Shown piece after piece: positions 1 to 5,769 of a DNA stretch of 5,814 bases. Each line of letters opens with the position of its first letter. Position 1 is the first letter of the stretch. The notes beneath the pieces are model-generated. The model saw nothing but the letters and a program-made list of their open reading frames with translations. It made no database searches and was not told the origin of the DNA. Source of the stretch: an uncultured Dorea sp. GTDB taxonomy: Bacteria > Bacillota > Clostridia > Lachnospirales > Lachnospiraceae. Location: assembly GCA_910578455.1 (NCBI GenBank), contig CAJTQA010000074.1, forward strand, positions 1-5,814, written 5' to 3'. The position numbers and the translations under genes are program-made.

Positions 1-40
1 AAAAGGAACCTTTTACCATTCAAAATGTAAAAGATTCCTT
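1..40 (-). terminator. Probable rho-independent terminator downstream of the rRNA methyltransferase gene
   Basis: Bases 3-16 pair with 27-40 (AAGGAA, one c/a mismatch, then CTTTTAC against GTAAAAG), giving a stem of about 14 bp around a 10-base loop. Read on the minus strand the stem ends in TTCCTTTT, the start of a U-tract that the window edge cuts off. It lies about 40 bp past the methyltransferase stop codon, where that operon should end. On the + strand no T-run follows, so the minus orientation is preferred. Bases 41-81 show nothing else. Confidence 0.6.
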
Positions 41-81
41 AAGTTAATGACATTGCTTGTTTTCTGCACTTTTCCGCTATT

Positions 82-1446
82 CTATTTCTCCACCCGTGAC
101 ATCAACACGACACACTCCACATGGTAAGTTCCCGGAAATAAATCAATGCATGCTATCTTTTCCACTCTATACCCCCGCCCTTGCAGCATCTCCAAATCCC
201 TCACAAGGCTTGTCGGCTTACATGCGATATAGACCATCTTTTCCACGCCAAATCCTATAATCTTTTCTAACGCTTTTGGATTCACGCCGTCTCTTGGAGG
301 ATCAAGCACGATAAGCTCCGGAGTTTCCTCAAGTCCGTCAATCACCTTCAGAACATCACCAGCTATAAACGCACAGTTCCTAAGTCCATTAAGCTCTGCG
401 TTCTCCTTCGCAGCCCTGACAGCCTCCTCTACAATCTCCACCCCCACGACCTCTTTCGCCACAGGCGCAAGGATCTGTGCAATCGTTCCCGTTCCGCTGT
501 ACAGGTCAAATATTACTTTGTCCTTTGTGTCGCCGATATACCGGCGGGTCGTTTCGTAAAGCACCTCGGCTCCTAGAGAATTTGTCTGGAAAAAGGAAAA
601 CGGCGTAATCTTAAATTTAAGTCCGAGAAGTTCCTCGTAAAAATAATCCTGCCCATATAAAATAATCGTTCCTTCATCTTTCACCACATCTGCAACACTG
701 TCATTTTTTGTGTGAAGAATACCTGATATCCTTCCGTCAAGCGGCAGTTCAAGGAGCTGCCTGGCCCAAGGCTCAAAAGACGGCGCACTTCCTGTCGTAA
801 CCAGATCTATGAGTATCTCTCCCGTCCTTGCAGCCTTTCTTACGAGAAGGTGACGAAAAACCCCCGTATGCCTCATGCGGTGATAATAGGGGAGCCCCGT
901 CTCTTTTGCATAATCCAGCGTACACTTGCGAATCATGCGGAAATCTTCATCTACGATACAGCATTCTTCCACATTCACGATATCATGAAAACTTCCTCTT
1001 TTATGCATCCCCAGCGCCAACGGCCCATCCTTGTATTCATCCCCAAAGGAAAACTCCATCTTATTGCGGTATGCATTCTTTGCCGGGCTTTCTTTAATGC
1101 CATCCCAGATATAATCTCCGTCTACAGCATGATCCATCATTTTTTTTATCTGCTGTTCCTTTAAGTTCAACTGCTCCTCGTAAGGCAGATTTTGGTAGGT
1201 GCACCCCCCGCACTGCCCAAAGTGCGGGCATCCCGCCTTCACCTCATTTGGCGCAGTTTCCAAAACCTCCAAAACCCTTCCTTCCGCTCTCCCCTGACGA
1301 ACCTTGTTTACTGAGAAACGGACTTTCTGCCCCGGAATTCCCATCTTCACTGTCACATATTTTTCTTCTTCGGGCAGGTACACTATCCCTTTATTGGGAA
1401 AGTCCACTGCCTCTATGATTCCCTCGTATATCTGCCCTTTTTTCAT
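82..1446 (-). CDS. rlmD: 23S rRNA (uracil-5-)-methyltransferase, RlmD/RumA (TrmA) family
   Basis: This 454-residue protein is a predicted cytosolic SAM-dependent RNA m5U methyltransferase. An N-terminal TRAM-like RNA-binding domain spans roughly residues 1-60. A 4Fe-4S cluster motif follows, with C73, C79 and C82 plus C162 or C163. The methyltransferase core shows FFQTN (285-289), the SAM-binding loop DLYSGTG (314-320) and LDPPRDG (381-387). C409 in IACKPTSL is the likely catalytic nucleophile, and E444 in HVEC matches the general base. Length is normal for the family. The ATG at 1446 is preceded by AGGAAGGA about 9 nt upstream. The gene begins 21 bp after the NYN gene's stop, so the two are probably co-transcribed. 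Family membership is firm. The exact target base (U1939, U747 or a tRNA uridine) is not certain, because Firmicutes carry several paralogues, including dual-specificity RlmCD enzymes. Confidence 0.93.
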   Translation of the reverse strand: MKKGQIYEGIIEAVDFPNKGIVYLPEEEKYVTVKMGIPGQKVRFSVNKVRQGRAEGRVLEVLETAPNEVKAGCPHFGQCGGCTYQNLPYEEQLNLKEQQIKKMMDHAVDGDYIWDGIKESPAKNAYRNKMEFSFGDEYKDGPLALGMHKRGSFHDIVNVEECCIVDEDFRMIRKCTLDYAKETGLPYYHRMRHTGVFRHLLVRKAARTGEILIDLVTTGSAPSFEPWARQLLELPLDGRISGILHTKNDSVADVVKDEGTIILYGQDYFYEELLGLKFKITPFSFFQTNSLGAEVLYETTRRYIGDTKDKVIFDLYSGTGTIAQILAPVAKEVVGVEIVEEAVRAAKENAELNGLRNCAFIAGDVLKVIDGLEETPELIVLDPPRDGVNPKALEKIIGFGVEKMVYIACKPTSLVRDLEMLQGRGYRVEKIACIDLFPGTYHVECVVLMSRVEK

Positions 1447-1467
1447 AAATGTGATTCCTTCCTGCTC

Positions 1468-2391
1468 TTATTCCACATATTTCGCCTTTAAAATCGTGCC
1501 GTCCTTTTCAATCTTCATATGCATAATACTTTTTACATACTGGTTGAACTGCGTATAGCCATAACTTCCAATCTTAAAATCCTTATACTTTTCATAAACC
1601 CTGCTTCCAAGGATTCCCAGCTCAATACCGTTTTTTCCGGCCTCCTTGACGATTGTCATGACATACCGATCCACATTTTCTTTTCTGCCCCGGTCTTCCC
1701 TCAACGTGACAGACAGGAAATTCCCTTTTTTCACCAGCTTAATCTGCGGAAATTCCTCCAAAAATTTAGACAGCATATTATATCCGTAACTACGCACGTC
1801 AAAATCAGGATGCAGGCTTACAAGGCGGCTGCCCACCTCCCCAAGTCCTGTCTGGCGGTTGTCGTCCTGATTCTCCTGAATCATCTGCACTACCTCATCC
1901 TCAATCTTCTCCCTGCTGATTCCGTTGCGTGACTCCTCAGCCCTGCCGGGCGCCTGCTCCTCTAGAAGATTTTCAAGAATAGTAAATTTGTCGCACGCTT
2001 TCCGGAACGGCTCCGGGGTCTTGTTCTCCCCCATGCCGATAACAGTCTTTCCGCTCTCTCTCAGCCTGCTGACCAGCCTTGTAAAATCACTGTCGCTGGA
2101 CACGATGCAAAATCCGTCCACATCTTTTGCATACAAAATGTCCATGGCATCTATGATCATGGCAGAATCCGTCGCATTTTTTCCGTATGTGTAGCTAAAC
2201 TGCTGGATCGGCGTTATTGAATTCTTTAAAAGCTCGTCCTTCCAGCTAGAATGCTGCGTGTTCGTCCAATCCCCATAAATCCGTTTATAAGTGATATTGC
2301 CGTACTTTGACAGCTCCGTCAAAATCGGCTTAATATATTTTGCAGAAACATTGTCTGCGTCAATTAGTAATGCGTAGCATTGTCCATCCAT
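1468..2391 (-). CDS. NYN-domain putative RNase with two OST-HTH/LOTUS RNA-binding domains
   Basis: The first 145 or so residues of this 307-residue protein form a NYN (PIN-like, LabA/DUF88) domain. It has the acidic metal-site residues of that fold: D11 and D13 in LIDADN, D75 in ATDSAM, and D100/D102 in VSSDSDF. After a charged linker (about 145-155) come two winged-helix segments resembling OST-HTH/LOTUS modules, about 156-222 and 230-305. Each contains an SYGY motif (residues 201-204 and 266-269), which suggests an internal duplication. In the family the NYN domain is a predicted or shown Mg-dependent ribonuclease and LOTUS modules bind RNA, so RNA processing or decay is the likely role; the substrate is unknown. 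The ATG at 2391 has AAGGAG (minus strand of 2400-2405) 8 nt upstream. It lies 21 bp upstream of rlmD and should share its transcript. Confidence 0.85.
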   Translation of the reverse strand: MDGQCYALLIDADNVSAKYIKPILTELSKYGNITYKRIYGDWTNTQHSSWKDELLKNSITPIQQFSYTYGKNATDSAMIIDAMDILYAKDVDGFCIVSSDSDFTRLVSRLRESGKTVIGMGENKTPEPFRKACDKFTILENLLEEQAPGRAEESRNGISREKIEDEVVQMIQENQDDNRQTGLGEVGSRLVSLHPDFDVRSYGYNMLSKFLEEFPQIKLVKKGNFLSVTLREDRGRKENVDRYVMTIVKEAGKNGIELGILGSRVYEKYKDFKIGSYGYTQFNQYVKSIMHMKIEKDGTILKAKYVE

Positions 2392-2413
2392 ATCCTATAC
2401 TCCTTACCGCACG

Positions 2414-2439
2414 ATAAAAAGCAGGCATGCAGCCTGCTT
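2414..2439 (-). terminator. Rho-independent terminator or attenuator between the 81-residue gene and the NYN gene
   Basis: On the minus strand an 8-bp stem (AAGCAGGC / GCCTGCTT, bases 2432-2439 with 2419-2426) with a 5-base loop is followed at once by a TTTTTA run. It lies 26 bp past the stop codon of the 81-residue membrane protein and only 22 bp before the start of the NYN gene. It can serve as terminator for the former or as attenuator in the leader of the latter. On the + strand the stem is not followed by a T-run. Confidence 0.75.
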
Positions 2440-2464
2440 ACTTATCTTATACCTTTACAGCTTT

Positions 2465-2710
2465 TTAAACCTGGTCCTTTTCATCAAAAAGGTTGTCATC
2501 GAAATCATCTTCAAAGTCTTCTTCAAAATCTTCCAGATAATCCGGCGTAAAGAAACAATATACCGCATACGCAATCGCTGCCACAGCCGCCACGGCTCCG
2601 ATAATAGCCAGAACCCAGAGAACTGTCTTGCACTGTTTCTCTTCTTCTTCCCTCTTGTTCAATAAATCATTTAATCTGGTCGTTGCAATGATCTCCTCAA
2701 CTCTGTTCAT
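2465..2710 (-). CDS. Small single-pass membrane protein with acidic C-terminal tail, function unknown
   Basis: This 81-residue protein has a charged, probably helical N-terminus (residues 1-28, including KREEEEK). One clear hydrophobic segment follows (about 30-54, rich in Ala, Val and Ile). The tail (about 55-81) is made largely of Asp, Glu and Phe in a repeated E/D-D-F pattern (EDFEEDFEDDFDD). The gene has AAAGGA (minus strand of 2720-2725) 9 nt before its ATG, an extended -10 promoter upstream and a hairpin terminator downstream, which supports it being real and transcribed alone. I do not recognise a named family; similar short proteins occur as conserved hypotheticals in Lachnospiraceae, by memory. 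A cytosolic N-terminus cannot be assigned firmly. No function is proposed. Confidence 0.75.
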   Translation of the reverse strand: MNRVEEIIATTRLNDLLNKREEEEKQCKTVLWVLAIIGAVAAVAAIAYAVYCFFTPDYLEDFEEDFEDDFDDNLFDEKDQV

Positions 2711-2751
2711 GCTCCCACGTCCTTTCCACTGCTATTTAGCATGTTTATCAT

Positions 2752-2767
2752 TTCATACATTATACCA
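2752..2767 (-). promoter_or_regulatory. Extended -10 promoter of the 81-residue membrane protein gene
   Basis: The minus strand of 2759-2767 reads TGGTATAAT: a perfect TATAAT with the TGn extension. Transcription would start near 2752, giving a leader of about 40 nt before the ATG at 2710. No good -35 hexamer stands 16-18 bp upstream, which fits an extended -10 promoter. Confidence 0.55.
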
Positions 2768-2859
2768 TCATCTTTCCAATATTACTATCCTTTTATTCCA
2801 AAATGTGTAATTATTCTAAACGAGCAATTATCTGTAGCAGTCTGCCGATAAGCTATTCG

Positions 2860-3339
2860 CTATCTTTCAATCTCGCCTCTTCCTCTTAAAAACTCGAGGA
2901 ACGCGCTGCATCCTTCCACAATATCCCTGTACGTAACGTCAAACTGCCCGCTGTACCATGGATCCGCTATGCTCTCATTGCGCCCGGCATATTGCAGCAG
3001 CAGGGAAATCTTCCCTCCCTTATGCCCTGTCATCCTCTCCATATTCCTGATATTCATCGTATCCATGCCTATCAGATAGTCATAATAGTCATAATCCTTC
3101 TTTTTCAGCTGAACCGCTCGTTTCCCCGCACAGGAAATTCCGTGACGGGCAAGCTCTTCCCGCGCCGGAGGGTATACCGGATTGCCGACTCCTCCCCAGA
3201 TTTCCTCAGAACTGGTGGCGGCAGAGGCAATCTCAAACCGGTCGGCTAAACCGGCTTCTTTGACCATGTTTTTAAAAACGAATTCAGCCATGGGGCTGCG
3301 GCAGATGTTGCCGTGGCAAACAAATAATACGCGTATCAT
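2860..3339 (-). CDS. Low-molecular-weight protein-tyrosine phosphatase
   Basis: This 159-residue cytosolic phosphatase of the LMW-PTP/arsenate-reductase fold has the P-loop CX5R-S at the extreme N-terminus (C8, R14, S15 in CHGNICRS). The general-acid Asp lies in the late DPWY motif (D126). Tyrosines around residues 83-88 (DYDYYDY) sit near the usual active-site rim. Length is typical of the family. The protein hydrolyses phosphotyrosine through a cysteinyl-phosphate intermediate; its substrate here is unknown, and no tyrosine-kinase gene is adjacent. The ATG at 3339 has AAGGAG (minus strand of 3350-3355) 10 nt upstream. Its upstream flank is the AT-rich region that seems to hold the end of the integrative element, so its promoter may be native or altered by the insertion. 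No clear terminator was found after its stop. Confidence 0.92.
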   Translation of the reverse strand: MIRVLFVCHGNICRSPMAEFVFKNMVKEAGLADRFEIASAATSSEEIWGGVGNPVYPPAREELARHGISCAGKRAVQLKKKDYDYYDYLIGMDTMNIRNMERMTGHKGGKISLLLQYAGRNESIADPWYSGQFDVTYRDIVEGCSAFLEFLRGRGEIER

Positions 3340-3411
3340 ATATTTTTTACTCCTTACTTATCTCGGATTATCTTGGTTTTTCCTTATTTTGTGGGGTTTT
3401 GCGCACTTTTT

Positions 3412-3727
3412 CGGTCTATCGACCATTTCCCCATTTCTCGGCTTTTTTCGGCTTATCTCGGTATGTTTATTCCATCAAATGGTCTAAATATTGGTCTAAA
3501 TTGGACTACTTTTTCAAGTTTAGACCATCGGTGTTTTCTGGTCTATTTGTGGAACAAAAATTCCAAAAATCCGTAGACTATGTCCGCTTCTTCTTGCTCT
3601 TCTCCATTTTCGGCAAATGTTATGAAACATTTACCGACCACCAATGGCTGAAAAAAGTAAAAATGACCTTTTCATTCGATTATTTAAATGCTTTCACAAA
3701 TTTTTCATTTAGACCATTTTTAGACCA
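3412..3727. repeat. Array of TTTAGACCA / TGGTCTAAA repeats, putative integrase arm-binding sites
   Basis: TGGTCTA occurs at 3480-3486, 3492-3498 (12 bp apart) and 3539-3545. Its reverse complement TAGACCA occurs at 3521-3527, 3710-3716 and 3721-3727 (11 bp apart). The copies at 3480, 3492, 3521 and 3710 extend to TGGTCTAAA/TTTAGACCA. Degenerate copies are GGTCTA at 3413-3418, TGGACTA at 3502-3508 and TAGACTA at 3574-3580. Pairs spaced by about one helical turn next to the integrase's downstream side match the layout of arm-type direct repeats bound by the N-terminal domain of Tn916-family integrases. The repeats are seen directly; the binding role is inferred. Confidence 0.6.
3610..3637. repeat. 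28-bp imperfect palindrome
   Basis: TCGG-c-AAATGTT, a 4-base centre (atga), then AACATTT-a-CCGA: 11 of 12 arm positions pair. There is no adjacent T-run on either strand, so it does not look like a terminator. It stands between the two clusters of TAGACCA repeats, so a dyad-binding protein or the element's recombination region are possible roles. Confidence 0.5.
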
Positions 3728-3828
3728 CTGCCTTGCCGCTCACCAAAGATTTCAACCAGTTATTGTCGTAATCTCGGCTTTCAGAAATTGTCAATGAAAT
3801 CCGCCAACTATCCAGCATTTATGCGGCT

Positions 3829-5106
3829 TTACCCAAGCCTTCTGCCACTAATCTTTGTTGGTGTATCATCCTTCAACCCCATGTGTCTAAACTCCTCATT
3901 TGCCTCTGCCTGCTTACGAGCAAGCTTCTCAACTTCCTCTCTCGCATCGTCCAGCTTAAGATGAGTATAGGTGTTGAGAGTGACGCTGATATCCGAATGC
4001 CCCATAAGATACTGAAGCACCTTAGGATTCATTCCGGACTTTGCCATATTAGAGCAGTACGTGTGTCTGCATACATGAGGTGTAATCTTCGGAAGCTGAA
4101 TGCGATAAATGCTGTTATACTTATCAACTGCATGCTGGAAGTACTTCTCCCAGTGCATAGCCACCATCGGTTTCCCATCCTTATCGAAACAAAGGAATCC
4201 GGAATAACCATCAATCATCGGCTCTACCTTTGGAGGCTTGCGATTCGCAATAATATGCTGAAAGCATTCATACACATCGTCCTGCATCGGAATCACTCTG
4301 GTACCGGCGTAGGTTTTCGTCGTATCGATGTAAACCAACGTCCCGGTCTTCTGAAGCTGATGGTCAATATTGATAGTTCTGTTCTCCATGTCCAGATCCT
4401 TCAGCGTCAAACCTGTAAATTCCGAAATACGCATCCCTGTCTTAAACAGAATGTACATACCGTCATAATACTTGCAGTAGTGCGCATCGTTTTTTATAAA
4501 TTCGAGGAAAGTTCTTTCCTGTTTCCTTGTAATGGCCTCACGAGTGACTGCGTCATTTACCAGTACAGTAGCAAGTTGAAACTCAAATGGATTCTTTCTT
4601 AATATATCGTCATCAACTGCCATCTGAAATGCAGGTCTCACAACACCTCTGATCGAATGAATTGCTGAGAAACTCTTTTTATCCTCCTGCTGTAATTTGA
4701 TGAGCCACTCCTTTGCATCGGATAATCTGACCTTGTCGATTCTCCTTGCTCCGAATGGTTCCTTTTCCAGCAGATTGATTACAGTTCCGTAACCTGCTCT
4801 GGTTGTATGCTTAACTCCGGTCTTAGTTGCTATATACTTCTTCACAAGCTGAAGAACCGTCAAGCCGCCGCCATCAGGAACAATCATATCATCCAAATCC
4901 TTATTGATTGCCTTCTCCTGATCTCTTAAAGGCGCATTATCTTTTTTGCCGGCTGGAATACTATCTGTAGCCACCAATCTCCAACTGTAAACTGTCTTGC
5001 GCTTACCATTGGCATCAATGTATCTATACTTATAGCGTCCATCCGCTTCCTGGCTCTCTCCTGTGCGAAGAATGCGATTCTTACTATCGCGTCTCTTTTC
5101 GCTCAT
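3829..5106 (-). CDS. int: Tn916/Tn1549-family tyrosine integrase
   Basis: This site-specific recombinase of 425 residues would integrate and excise the element. The N-terminus (MSEKRRDSKNRI, then about residues 10-60) resembles the Tn916 Int arm-binding domain. A SAM-like core-binding domain follows (about 80-180), then the catalytic domain. The tyrosine-recombinase residues are all visible: R226 in TGMRIS, K264 in TTKTYAG, H344 and R347 in HVCRH, H370 in LMGHSD and the nucleophile Y380 in NTYTH. They are almost the same positions as in Tn916 Int as I recall it. The start at 5106 is chosen over an in-frame ATG at 5160 because AAGGAG (minus strand of 5117-5122) lies 10 nt before it, while the upstream ATG has no such site. 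About 45 residues follow the tyrosine, a longer charged tail than in Tn916. The reading frame is intact. Confidence 0.93.
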   Translation of the reverse strand: MSEKRRDSKNRILRTGESQEADGRYKYRYIDANGKRKTVYSWRLVATDSIPAGKKDNAPLRDQEKAINKDLDDMIVPDGGGLTVLQLVKKYIATKTGVKHTTRAGYGTVINLLEKEPFGARRIDKVRLSDAKEWLIKLQQEDKKSFSAIHSIRGVVRPAFQMAVDDDILRKNPFEFQLATVLVNDAVTREAITRKQERTFLEFIKNDAHYCKYYDGMYILFKTGMRISEFTGLTLKDLDMENRTINIDHQLQKTGTLVYIDTTKTYAGTRVIPMQDDVYECFQHIIANRKPPKVEPMIDGYSGFLCFDKDGKPMVAMHWEKYFQHAVDKYNSIYRIQLPKITPHVCRHTYCSNMAKSGMNPKVLQYLMGHSDISVTLNTYTHLKLDDAREEVEKLARKQAEANEEFRHMGLKDDTPTKISGRRLG

Positions 5107-5248
5107 TGAACATCGTCTCCTTCCGATTGAGGGAGCCATGCTTGAATATTTATCTAACATAGTCCATAGTATGTATCCGACTATGTATCAATATACTATC
5201 ACATACACGGCTCATTTTCCACAAGAAAATTGAAAAATTTCTATGAAC
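5107..5248 (-). promoter_or_regulatory. xis-int intergenic region with TATGTATC direct repeats and possible int promoter
   Basis: This 142-bp AT-rich stretch separates the xis stop from int. It has a direct repeat TATGTATC at 5170-5177 and 5182-5189 (12 bp apart), plus related ATAC/TATG strings to about 5205. On the minus strand TTGATA (5186-5191) could be a -35, but the box 17 bp on (TATGGA) is a poor -10, so the promoter call is weak. The int ribosome binding site is the only element here I regard as secure. An operator for a regulator or Xis is possible. Confidence 0.3.
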
Positions 5249-5431
5249 TCAAATCACATTCATTTGGCTGTCCATATATTTTTCAAACTGCTCACGCTTG
5301 ATCAGTGCTCTGTTTCCATTCCAGAGGACAAAATCCTCATCGGAATGCTCCTGAACAAACATCTTCAGTTTCTTGTAGCCAATCCCGAAATACTCCGATG
5401 CTTCATTAAGTGTTAATGTGTACTTCTGCCA
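5249..5431 (-). pseudogene. xis: Tn916 Xis-like excisionase, 5'-truncated
   Basis: Reading the minus strand from 5431 gives 60 residues starting WQKYTLTLNEASEYF and ending SQMNVI before a TGA stop. The helix-turn-helix stretch (EASEYFGIGYKKLK) and the wing region with WNGNRALIKREQFEKY align with excisionases of the Tn916 type, which are about 67 residues. Xis bends DNA at the element ends and directs Int toward excision. The frame stays open upstream, but the sequence turns into that of another gene at 5431-5436. No ATG, GTG or TTG is in frame near the junction, so about eight residues and the start codon are gone. It lies 142 bp upstream of int, in the same orientation, as in Tn916. I infer that it is not made as a functional protein. 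It is too short and startless for ordinary gene calling and is easily missed. Confidence 0.75.
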
Positions 5432-5697
5432 CCAATGAAGTCCGGGAGGATGGCATGGGTATGGCCACAGGTACAGATAAGGCGCATGATGCAGAGGCTG
5501 TGGCGGACCTGGGTGCCGCCTATAAAGTCCACCAGGGAGCGGTCATAGTAGGCATGGATGCGGCAGGATCCCTTTGCCCCACAGCAGGGACAGGTCTGCA
5601 GTTCCGAACGGAATCCGGCCATAAAGGAATCGAACAGGATCTTTGATGAACTTTTTATACGAACCAGCTTGCAAAACAGGGAATTTTCTCTTATCAT
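5413..5697 (-). pseudogene. N-terminal fragment of a zinc-ribbon transposase-associated protein (DUF6431-like)
   Basis: This is a 94-residue frame beginning MIRENSLFCKLVRIKSSSKI. It has two cysteine clusters (C36-P-C-C39 with C45, and C69, C75, C77-GH), a zinc-ribbon pattern near the N-terminus of proteins linked to insertion-sequence transposases in Clostridia. I recall the family as DUF6431, without a search. Such proteins normally continue well past the LPDFI motif. Here, after LPDFI (82-88 region), only six codons (GGRSTH) remain; they are out-of-frame xis sequence ending at a stop at 5413. The protein is therefore truncated and chimeric. The ATG at 5697 gives the start that best fits the family. 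A GTG at 5760 would add 21 residues, and neither has a strong ribosome binding site. Codon use looks more GC-rich than the neighbouring integrase, consistent with a separate origin. Confidence 0.6.
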
Positions 5698-5769
5698 AAT
5701 ATATGTCGGTGGTGCCGGAGCCTCATGAGAGGGACATGATCCCGTATATGGCAGGCACACTGGTATGCG

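Larger units (their letters stand above)
3340..3828. other. 489-bp non-coding AT-rich region: presumed end of the integrative element and 5' flank of the phosphatase gene
   Basis: No convincing gene lies here; the open frames on the + strand are low-complexity Phe/Ser-rich reads of a T-rich strand with no ribosome binding site. The part next to the phosphatase contains its ribosome binding site and a possible -10 (GATAAT, minus strand of 3367-3372) without a recognisable -35. A 10-bp direct repeat CTTATCTCGG occurs at 3357-3366 and 3452-3461, with further CTCGGCTT copies near 3437 and 3773. From 3478 on come the TTTAGACCA-type repeats and a palindrome, listed separately. The exact boundary between chromosome and element cannot be fixed, because the other attachment site is outside the window. 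Confidence 0.6.

Noticed and set aside
2820..2859. Weak inverted repeat after the phosphatase gene as a terminator
   Set aside because: Only about 5 bp pair (TTATC/GATAA) with a long loop, and no T-run follows on the minus strand.
3357..3461. CTTATCTCGG direct repeats as the pair of attachment sites (attL/attR)
   Set aside because: They are only 95 bp apart and do not bracket int; true flanking sites would enclose the whole element, whose other end is outside the window.
3412..3727. Possible CRISPR array
   Set aside because: The repeated unit is only 7-9 bp, occurs in both orientations and at irregular spacing, and no cas genes are present.
3399..3797. 132-codon open frame on the + strand in the region between int and the phosphatase
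   Set aside because: Composition is Phe/Ser-rich from a T-rich strand, there is no ribosome binding site, overlapping frames are equally open, and the DNA is filled with repeats and a palindrome.
3883..4602. 239-codon open frame on the + strand
   Set aside because: It lies wholly antisense to the integrase, whose catalytic motifs are intact; the translated sequence has no recognisable domain.
5107..5160. Upstream in-frame ATG at 5160 as the int start
   Set aside because: No ribosome binding site precedes it, the extra 18 residues do not look like the family, and the ATG at 5106 has AAGGAG at good spacing and begins with the expected MSEKRRD-type sequence.
5410..5646. 78-codon open frame on the + strand
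   Set aside because: It is antisense to the zinc-ribbon protein fragment, whose cysteine motifs and family-like start support the minus strand.
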